Assembly: GCF_008711155.1 (NCBI RefSeq)
Contig: NZ_VUYQ01000002.1
Span: 248,001 to 312,000, forward strand
Direction of reading: 5' to 3'
DNA length: 64,000 nucleotides
DNA from: Dechloromonas sp. CZR5
GTDB lineage: Bacteria; Pseudomonadota; Gammaproteobacteria; Burkholderiales; Rhodocyclaceae
Below the pieces are notes generated by a model, which had not been told where the DNA came from, ran no database searches, and was given only the letters and a program-made list of their open reading frames with translations. Both the position numbers and the translations under genes were made by a program. Shown here one piece after another: positions 58,500 to 64,000 of the stretch. Numbering within the stretch: position 1 is the first letter of the stretch; each line of letters opens with the position of its first letter.

Positions 58500-59887
58500 A
58501 CCAACACACAGCAATTCAAACGGGGGATGCAAAAGCCCCCCATACTAACCTTGGTATAAGTGCGAAATCCTCTGACACGGCCACGGGGCAAGGATTTCCG
58601 GGCGGCAATCATGCAAAACTTGCAGCGAAGGTCGAACGCTTCCTTCTGCTGCGCATGTCGCAGAGCCTGGTGTATGACCGCAACCTGTCAGCCAACGCGC
58701 AAAAACGGGTCTGCTGGTGCCACCGGACTATCGTCAGCCCGGCCGCCGACGTTGGTGTATTCCGGGTGCAGGATGGCTCGAATGCCCGACTCTCCGGCGT
58801 GTCCACCTGCGGCTCCGTTTGGCATTGCCCGGTCTGCGCCGCGAAAATCACCGAGGCGCGCCGCGAGGAACTCCAGGAGGCGATGGTTTCGCACATCACC
58901 CGTGGCGATGGCGCTGCCTATCTGCTGACCCTGACCTTTCCCCATGAAGCCGACCATCCCCTGCCGGAACTCATGGAACGCTTTGCCAAGGCGCTCAAAA
59001 CCTTCAAGGAATCGAGCCAGTACAAGCGCATCCTGGGCAAGGATGGTAGCGCCGGCCGGTTGGGTAGCGTACGTAGCCTTGAGGTCACCGTCAGCCTGGA
59101 GAATGGCTGGCATCCCCACACCCATGATCTGCTGTTCTGCCAACGCAACGGCCTCGAAGAAATCATGTTCGATGGTGCTGCACGAGTGGATGATGCCGGC
59201 GACCTCGATAGCGGCCCCATCCAGGAACTGAAGGCCTCATGGGTCAAGCAACTGCTCCGCGCCGGCCTGGGGGATCAATCGAAGCTGACCTGGATGATGG
59301 AGCGTGCGCTGAATGTCCGCGGTGGCGAATATGCAGCGCAGTACATCGCCAAGTTCGGCCGCGACGAGCGCTGGGGCCCAAGTTCAGAACTGACCCGCCC
59401 ACACTCGAAGATCGGCGTTGCCTTCGAGGCCGAAGGCATCACTCACTTCACCCCGTTCCAGTTGCTGACCTGGTCAATGAACGGCGACGGCTGGGCAGCC
59501 AACCGATTCCGCGACTATGCCGAGGCCTTCCAGGGAAAGCGAATGCTGTCCTGGTCACCGGGCTTGAAGCGCGCCCTCCTGGGCACAGACAGCGAGGAGA
59601 GTGACGAGCAGCTGGCCGCTGCGCCAATACGTGAGGAAGCCTGGATCGGCCAACTGACCGACGATCAGTTCCAGGTGCTGCTAACCAGGAACAAAACCGG
59701 CGAGTTTCTACGTTACGTGGCCGAGTGCTGCACCGATAGCACCTGCGCCCAGGTCGATATCGACGACTACATCACGGCGCTCAAGGAAATCCCAGCGACT
59801 CACGGGTCGGCCTATCGACAGAAGCGGCTGTTCCGTGGCGATAAAGACCTGGGGCAATACATCGTGGTCGAGGACCACAGGACCTGA
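58496..59887 (+). CDS. rep: Rolling-circle replication initiator (HUH endonuclease)
   Basis: 463 residues. Zinc-finger-like CGSVWHCPVC (about 105-114) is followed by the HUH metal site HPHTH (His206, 208, 210) and a nucleophile motif with two Tyr three residues apart and a Lys (EYAAQYIAK; Tyr279, Tyr283, Lys286). Paired Tyr with this spacing occurs in the phiX174 gpA class of initiators. It should nick the element's origin and start rolling-circle copying. No helicase domain is fused. Confidence 0.82.
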   Translation: MNQHTAIQTGDAKAPHTNLGISAKSSDTATGQGFPGGNHAKLAAKVERFLLLRMSQSLVYDRNLSANAQKRVCWCHRTIVSPAADVGVFRVQDGSNARLSGVSTCGSVWHCPVCAAKITEARREELQEAMVSHITRGDGAAYLLTLTFPHEADHPLPELMERFAKALKTFKESSQYKRILGKDGSAGRLGSVRSLEVTVSLENGWHPHTHDLLFCQRNGLEEIMFDGAARVDDAGDLDSGPIQELKASWVKQLLRAGLGDQSKLTWMMERALNVRGGEYAAQYIAKFGRDERWGPSSELTRPHSKIGVAFEAEGITHFTPFQLLTWSMNGDGWAANRFRDYAEAFQGKRMLSWSPGLKRALLGTDSEESDEQLAAAPIREEAWIGQLTDDQFQVLLTRNKTGEFLRYVAECCTDSTCAQVDIDDYITALKEIPATHGSAYRQKRLFRGDKDLGQYIVVEDHRT

Positions 59888-59896
59888 AAAGAAAAA

Positions 59897-59932
59897 GGGC
59901 AGGTTCTCCGGCGACCAACCAAGAACCTGCCC
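59897..59932. other. Long hairpin after rep (terminator or replication origin)
   Basis: GGGCAGGTTCT and AGAACCTGCCC form a perfect 11-bp stem with a 14-base loop, nine bases after the rep stop. On the minus strand it is followed by TTTTTC, as in a terminator; on the plus strand no T run follows. Long hairpins next to rep genes often mark the nick site or the single-strand origin. Confidence 0.6.
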
Positions 59933-59963
59933 CACCAACGAACTATTGATTGGAGCAATAGCG

Positions 59964-60680
59964 ATGGCTGCTAAAAAGCGTACCACACGAAAAAAATCAT
60001 GCAATCGCATCCCCTCCTCCAGCAAGCGCTCTGACTGGGCGGCCTGGATGAATGGAGCCCCTCCGGAATGGCTGCATACCAAGCAGGCAAGAGATATCGC
60101 TCAAGCCTTTGACGGCTATTTCCCTGCCTGGTTTATCGAATCCGCGCCATGGCGCCCAATCGATGGCGCTCGCTTCAAACACTTTCGAGCGGTTCAACTC
60201 GGCCTGTCTATCGAGCAATGTGCCTGTTACCTGCGCATCCATAGAACCACGATCAGACGCTGGGAAAGCGATGCAGCCGAAGTGACTTACTCAGCATTCG
60301 AAGCTCTGCGCCTACTGGCTCTGACAGCTTCGCAAAGCATTTCTCATAAAGCCTGGGATGGCTGGTTTATCAACCGGCAAACCGGTGAACTCATCTGCCC
60401 AGACAATGGCCGCCTGGCGGTCAAGCCTGAAGAAATCAAAACACTTCCACTGCTGTACAACCAGATATCCATATTCCGGGATGCCGTCACCGAAAGAGAC
60501 GAACGCATTGCCGAACTCGAAGCGGAAAACATCACCCTGCGCAACGCCACCAATTCCCGCCAGGTAGCCGCCGAGCTGGAAGCCATACGGGAACGCATTA
60601 CTGGCTTGTTGAGCACATTCCACACCGCAGAAATCATCAAATTCAACCAACCAGCGGACGAGCTACGCCGGATTTCCTGA
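59964..60680 (+). CDS. Phage-like protein with HTH and coiled coil
   Basis: 238 residues from ATG 59964 (MAAKKRTTRKKSCNR; GGAG upstream). Basic N-terminal tail, a region WLHTKQARDIAQAFDGYFPAWFIE, an HTH-like segment (LSIEQCACYLRIHRTTIRRWES), the phrase WDGWFINRQTGELICPDNGR seen in small phage regulators, and a C-terminal coiled coil (IFRDAVTERDERIAELEAEN). Probably DNA-binding. Function unknown. Confidence 0.65.
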   Translation: MAAKKRTTRKKSCNRIPSSSKRSDWAAWMNGAPPEWLHTKQARDIAQAFDGYFPAWFIESAPWRPIDGARFKHFRAVQLGLSIEQCACYLRIHRTTIRRWESDAAEVTYSAFEALRLLALTASQSISHKAWDGWFINRQTGELICPDNGRLAVKPEEIKTLPLLYNQISIFRDAVTERDERIAELEAENITLRNATNSRQVAAELEAIRERITGLLSTFHTAEIIKFNQPADELRRIS

Positions 60681-60692
60681 TAGGAGAAGACC

Positions 60693-60851
60693 ATGAAAGA
60701 ACGTATTTTTCATCTACGCCACGACCTTGATCCAGCTGGAAATATCCGGCGCCTGCATGCCTACGTTCGCAGCATCAATCCGGCATTCAAGCCGATACCC
60801 AAATTGAAAGCCAGAGCGAATCGTCGGGCGCTCCTGCGGAGGGTCAAATAA
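60693..60851 (+). CDS. 52-residue basic protein
   Basis: Good ribosome site (AGGAGA) before the ATG. The product (MKERIFHLRHDLDPAGNIRR then LHAYVRSINPAFKPIPKLKA and RANRRALLRRVK) is strongly basic and may bind DNA. The stop overlaps the xis start by one base (TAATG), so it is co-translated with Xis and Int. Confidence 0.65.
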   Translation: MKERIFHLRHDLDPAGNIRRLHAYVRSINPAFKPIPKLKARANRRALLRRVK

Positions 60852-61099
60852 TGGCTGCAAAACTCATCCCCCTGGAGGCGTGGGCGGCTGCAACGTATGG
60901 CGAATCGGCACCCCACATCAATACCCTGCGCCGCTGGGCTCGGGATGCCCATATCTACCCGAAACCGATCAAACACGGCCGGACTTACTTCGTGACGCCA
61001 GATGCCCGTTACGTCGACTTCAAGACGATGCCCAGCGCAAAGGATCCAGCATCCAATAGCCGACTTGTTGCCAGGTTGAGCCATGGCACGGCGGCGTGA
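60851..61099 (+). CDS. xis: Lambda Xis-type excisionase
   Basis: 82 residues with the lambda Xis pattern: LEAWAAATYG, INTLRRWARDAHIYPKPIKHGRTYFVTPDARYVD (winged-helix DNA binding). Directs Int towards excision. Overlaps int by 17 bases. Confidence 0.9.
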   Translation: MAAKLIPLEAWAAATYGESAPHINTLRRWARDAHIYPKPIKHGRTYFVTPDARYVDFKTMPSAKDPASNSRLVARLSHGTAA

Positions 61100-62177
61100 A
61101 GCCAGCCGGCGAGGATGGCCGCCTAATCTCTACGAGACGGACGGTTATTTTCGCTGGCGCAACCCTGTGGATGGCAAAATCCACGGTCTTGGCCGGAACA
61201 AGCAAACTGCATTTGCCGAAGCCGTCGAAGCAAATCTGTACATTGCCGGCCTGCTCACAGAGACTCGGCTTGTCGATCGACTGAGCGGCGAAAGCGAAAG
61301 CACCGTGGCCGCTTGGTGCAAGCGATACCGAGCCATCTTGGCAGAGCGCAAACTGGCGAAGGCAACCGACCAGGCATTCACCCGCCGGCTACTCACCGTC
61401 GAGGAAAAATGGGGTGACAGGCCGCTGGCGAGCATCACAACCCGTGACATTGCCGACCTGCTGTCCACCTGGAGCGATGCCGGAAAAAAGCGCATGGCCC
61501 AGGCAGTGCGCTCTCTGCTGCTCGACTTCTTCCGGGAAGCCATCGCCGCCGGCTGGCTGGAAAACAACCCGGTAGCGCCTACCCGTGCCCCTCGCATCGA
61601 GGTAGCACGTGCCCGCCTCACCCTGGAGAGCTTCATGGCCATCTACGAACAGGCCAAGACAATGACACCCTGGGTGCAACGGAGCATGGAACTCGCCCTG
61701 GTGGCTGGTCAGCGTCGCGAAGACCTGCGCGACCTGGGGCCGCGCAACATTCGCGATGGCAAGCTGTGGATACGCCAGCGCAAAACCGGCGCACTTGTCT
61801 GCATCCCCCTCGATCTGCGCCTGCGCGTCGTCGGCTGGTCTCTCGGAGAGATCGTCGCCCGGTGCCGGGACAACATCATCAGCAAGCACCTGATCCACCA
61901 CAACGCCCATACTGGCCGCGCCAAGCCCGGGGACCCGATACGCCTACAGAGCATAACCGGTGCGTTTGCCGATGCCCGGGACAAGGCCGGGATCACATGG
62001 CCAACAGACAAGACGCCGCCCACCTTCCATGAAATCCGCTCCCTGGCTGCCCGGCTCTATGCCGACCAGGGAACCGACGCCCAAGCCCTCCTGGGGCACA
62101 AGTCACCCGACATGACTGCAGTGTATCGGGACGCTCGCGGCGATGACTGGATCGAGGTCAAAACGGCCTCAATTTGA
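61083..62177 (+). CDS. int: Lambda-type tyrosine recombinase (integrase)
   Basis: 364 residues, close to lambda Int (356). An N-terminal arm-binding domain (GWPPNLYETDGYFRWRNPVDGK) is followed by a core-binding domain and the catalytic domain. It has the full catalytic set: Arg211 (VAGQRREDL), Lys234 (RQRKTGALV), His316/Arg319 (FHEIRSLAARLY), His339 (LLGHKSPDMTAVYRD) and Tyr348. It should recombine the 12-bp core in hupV. Being next to attR is usual for such elements. Confidence 0.95.
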   Translation: MARRREASRRGWPPNLYETDGYFRWRNPVDGKIHGLGRNKQTAFAEAVEANLYIAGLLTETRLVDRLSGESESTVAAWCKRYRAILAERKLAKATDQAFTRRLLTVEEKWGDRPLASITTRDIADLLSTWSDAGKKRMAQAVRSLLLDFFREAIAAGWLENNPVAPTRAPRIEVARARLTLESFMAIYEQAKTMTPWVQRSMELALVAGQRREDLRDLGPRNIRDGKLWIRQRKTGALVCIPLDLRLRVVGWSLGEIVARCRDNIISKHLIHHNAHTGRAKPGDPIRLQSITGAFADARDKAGITWPTDKTPPTFHEIRSLAARLYADQGTDAQALLGHKSPDMTAVYRDARGDDWIEVKTASI

Positions 62178-62211
62178 TACGAATTTTGCAGGAATTTTGT
62201 AGACCATCCCG
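62178..62211 (+). repeat. Tandem arm-type repeats near attR
   Basis: GAATTTTGCAG (62181-62191) and GAATTTTGTAG (62192-62202) lie head to tail between int and its terminator. The related GCGATTTTGTAAAC near attL (54676) suggests binding sites for the Int N-terminal domain. Confidence 0.55.
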
Positions 62212-62235
62212 AGAAGCCCGTATTTACGGGCTTCT
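62212..62235. terminator. Hairpin between int and hupV
   Basis: AGAAGCCCGTA-TT-TACGGGCTTCT, an 11-bp dyad, ends five bases before the hupV stop codon. It probably ends the int transcript; read from the hupV side it may also stop or slow hupV transcripts. T runs are short on both sides. Confidence 0.7.
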
Positions 62236-62239
62236 TCGC

Positions 62240-63658
62240 TTAATGGACAGTACACACCATGCAAGGATCGAACGAGCGCACGACATGTTGCACTGATGGC
62301 AAGGCGCCGTCGCCGGCAGGCAGGCCGACCAATGCCTGTTCCAGGGGGCCGGGCTGCATGTTGCCGTCGCGCGGCGAAAAATTCCAGGTGGTCGGGGCGA
62401 TGATCTGGTAACGCTCAATACGGCCGCGCCTGACGCTCAGCCAATGGCCGAGGCTGCCGCGTGCAGCTTCGACGAGGCCGGTTCCGCTGCCTTCGTCGGG
62501 CATGTCGCCGTGGGTGCAGAAGGCTTCGCCGGGTTGCAATGCCTGCACCCAGCGCTCCATTTCCGGGACAATCAGCGCCAGTTCGAGCAATCGGGCGACG
62601 ACGCGGGCCATGACGCTGCCGCCGTCGCGCGTCACCCAGTCGAGGAGCAGAGGGTGTCCGGCGATGACCTGCCGCGCCAGCGCCCCGACTTCGTAGGCCT
62701 GTCGGGCATAGCGCGGCGCCTTGCACCAGGTATAGGCGGCGGCCTTGTTCGCATCGACAATGGTTTCGCCTTGCTCCGGATGGCGCGGGTTGCCCTGTGC
62801 CAGCCAGGCATGGGTGGTGTCTTCATCGATGGCCTGCGGGTCGAAAGCAGCGGCCTCGCCGGCGCGCCAGGTGCCGGCTGAAAATATCCCGTAGGCACCA
62901 TACGACAGGAAGGCATCGCTCGCCCGACCCAGCTTGTCCAGCCCGAGATCGCTTGCCGCTGCCAGGAAGGCGGGAAAGTCGGCGGATCGGCCGTCGGCCC
63001 AGGCCAGCAGCTGCGCTTTACTGGACAATTGCGCCACATTGGCCAGCGTATCGCCGAACAGGCGCTTTTCGAGAAAGCTGCGGAACTCCCGTAGCTGGGC
63101 AAGCAGACGGATACGCTCGCCGTCTGTCACGGCGCGGGTGCTGCCGCCGGGCTGGATCGCCAGCGTATGCGGCCAACGGCCGGCCAGAAAACCCATCAGC
63201 TTGAGGAACCCGGCGCGGGCCGGCAGCACGTCGGCGGATGCTTCGCCCCGCACCGCCGCGAAGCGCCGCACCACGGCGTCGTGCCAAGGTCGTCCGGCGT
63301 AGGCCGGACGGGCAAAATCGGGCATGAAGAACAGGTAGAAGTGCGTCAGGTGATCGGCCAGGTTCTCGGTGGCCTGGATCAGGTGGCGCGCCAGCACACC
63401 GTTCGGGGTCGGTACGATGCCCATGGCGTCGGCCAGCGCCGAAGCCGCCGCCGCCGACTGGGCAACCGAGCAGATACCGCAGATGCGTGGCACGATGGCC
63501 AGCGCATCGAGCGGCGCCCGACCGATCAGAATCTGCTCGAAACCACGGAACAATGGGGAATTGACGTAGGCGGCCTGGACCCGACCACCGGCCATATCGA
63601 GACTGACCTCGAGATCACCTTCGACGCGGTTGAACGGCCCGACGACGATGCGTGTCAC
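62240..63658 (-). CDS. hupV: HupV/HoxC, large subunit of the H2-sensing regulatory [NiFe]-hydrogenase
   Basis: 472 residues, GTG start overlapping the hupU stop (GTGA). Motifs: RVEG at the N terminus, L1 RICGICS (Cys60, Cys63) and L2 DPCMVC (Cys466, Cys469) that ligate the Ni-Fe site. The protein stops right after the terminal TVH, with no C-terminal extension for the maturation protease, which is the mark of regulatory hydrogenases (HupUV/HoxBC). The last codons are supplied by the mobile element, so the gene is intact although its 3' end is not the original one. Confidence 0.9.
   Translation of the reverse strand: MTRIVVGPFNRVEGDLEVSLDMAGGRVQAAYVNSPLFRGFEQILIGRAPLDALAIVPRICGICSVAQSAAAASALADAMGIVPTPNGVLARHLIQATENLADHLTHFYLFFMPDFARPAYAGRPWHDAVVRRFAAVRGEASADVLPARAGFLKLMGFLAGRWPHTLAIQPGGSTRAVTDGERIRLLAQLREFRSFLEKRLFGDTLANVAQLSSKAQLLAWADGRSADFPAFLAAASDLGLDKLGRASDAFLSYGAYGIFSAGTWRAGEAAAFDPQAIDEDTTHAWLAQGNPRHPEQGETIVDANKAAAYTWCKAPRYARQAYEVGALARQVIAGHPLLLDWVTRDGGSVMARVVARLLELALIVPEMERWVQALQPGEAFCTHGDMPDEGSGTGLVEAARGSLGHWLSVRRGRIERYQIIAPTTWNFSPRDGNMQPGPLEQALVGLPAGDGALPSVQHVVRSFDPCMVCTVH
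62250..62261 (+). repeat. attR core, inside the hupV coding sequence
   Basis: GTACACACCATG, which on the minus strand is part of the codons for Cys-Met-Val-Cys-Thr of HupV. Same orientation as the attL copy at 54547. Confidence 0.85.
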
Positions 63659-64000
63659 TTGCCGCCCCCTTTCTTGCGAATGGCCGGCAGGATGACCGGA
63701 TGATCGGCCACCGCATTGTTGCGCACCCGCTTCGGCGTCGCCGATTTGGATAGTGCGGCAAGCGCCACGAACCAGGCTTTCGGCATGTCGGTCGGCAGGC
63801 CGATCGGGATGCCGGCCAGCTTGGGCGTTTCCTGGAAGGCGTGGCCGGGCGACTCGAAGCCCGGCTCGGTGCAGGCGATGCAGGCGAAACCGCCGCGCAG
63901 ACAGGAGCCGCTACCGTTCCACGGGCGGATGTTGCAATCGGCGTGGGCCTGCGTGCCTTTGCAACCGAGGTTTTCCATCAGGCAGCCGAGGTCGGACTGC
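63655..64000 (-). CDS. hupU: HupU/HoxB, small subunit of the regulatory hydrogenase, 5' part outside window
   Basis: C-terminal 114 residues only; the frame stays open to the window edge. Fe-S ligands and flanks are visible: GCLMENLGCKGTQAHADCN, SCLRGGFACIACTEPGFE. There is no C-terminal membrane anchor after the Fe-S region, unlike uptake hydrogenase small subunits, which fits a cytoplasmic sensor. Translationally coupled to hupV. Confidence 0.9.
   Translation of the reverse strand, partial: QSDLGCLMENLGCKGTQAHADCNIRPWNGSGSCLRGGFACIACTEPGFESPGHAFQETPKLAGIPIGLPTDMPKAWFVALAALSKSATPKRVRNNAVADHPVILPAIRKKGGGK

Larger units (their letters stand above)
54547..62261 (+). mobile_element. 7.7 kb integrative element in the 3' end of hupV
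   Basis: Bounded by the 12-bp direct repeat. All of its genes are on the plus strand: HipA/YjjJ-like kinase, XRE regulator, second HTH protein, small membrane protein, two phage-type small proteins, HUH replication protein, a 238-residue phage-like protein, a 52-residue basic protein, lambda-type Xis and Int. The combination of Int/Xis with a rolling-circle initiator, and the absence of coat, Zot-like or terminase genes, points to an integrating plasmid or a phage satellite rather than a full phage. Confidence 0.9.

Noticed and set aside
54547..62261. The element as a filamentous prophage
   Set aside because: No Zot-like ATPase, major coat run or secretion gene is seen; only the HUH Rep and one small membrane protein recall such phages.
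62240..63658. hupV as a gene truncated by the element
   Set aside because: The frame ends with the complete DPCMVCTVH terminus. Regulatory hydrogenases have no C-terminal extension, so nothing is missing.

Overview
The window is a GC-rich proteobacterial chromosome segment. Its gene families and their grouping (Pil-Chp cluster, accB-accC-prmA cluster, LPS core genes, ornithine-lipid genes, H2-sensing hydrogenase) suggest a free-living betaproteobacterium of the Rhodocyclales type, related to Dechloromonas or Azonexus. That placement is inference from gene content and was not tested by a search.

Layout. 1-10.1 kb: the 3' part of a DNA photolyase gene, then convergent with it a complete type IV pilus chemosensory operon (pilG-pilH-pilI-pilJ-pilL/chpA). 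10.2-13.3 kb: thiD-thiE-hemL-gdx, closely packed. 13.4-21.6 kb: mgtE, mtgA-aroE, a tonB-RNase II-esterase-uppP run, and a LysE exporter with a small Cys-rich protein. 21.6-23.7 kb: thiC under a TPP riboswitch. 23.8-28.4 kb: a secreted alpha-carbonic anhydrase fusion, a TetR regulator with a large operator-like dyad, then pcm-rhodanese-tolC. 28.4-32.4 kb: LPS core genes (waaA-waaC, a glycosyltransferase, a sugar epimerase). 32.4-36.6 kb: glmS-apaH and, on the other strand, an olsB-olsA pair for ornithine lipids. 36.7-42.6 kb: a PfkB kinase, a zinc-ribbon protein, prmA, accC, accB, aroQ and a nucleotidyltransferase-like protein. 42.7-46.4 kb: mpl and maeB around a shared terminator.

46.5-64 kb is the most interesting part. 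A nickel and hydrogen-sensing region (TonB-dependent receptor, NiCoT nickel permease, HupT/HoxJ-like kinase, NikR) lies on the same strand as the regulatory [NiFe]-hydrogenase genes hupU-hupV at the window's end. Between them sits a 7.7 kb mobile element (about 54,547-62,261). It carries a lambda-type integrase and excisionase, an HUH rolling-circle replication protein, two HTH regulators, a HipA/YjjJ-like kinase and several small genes. It is flanked by a 12-bp direct repeat lying inside the last codons of hupV, the codons for the metal-binding CxxC. The element supplies a replacement hupV 3' end with the same protein sequence but different codons. The original terminal codons (Met-Val-Cys-Thr-Val-His-stop) remain stranded at the far end, 7.7 kb away. 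So the element uses the active-site motif of a hydrogen-sensor gene as its attachment site and repairs the reading frame, while separating hupUV from the genes that used to follow.

I saw no tRNA or rRNA gene, CRISPR array or IS element.
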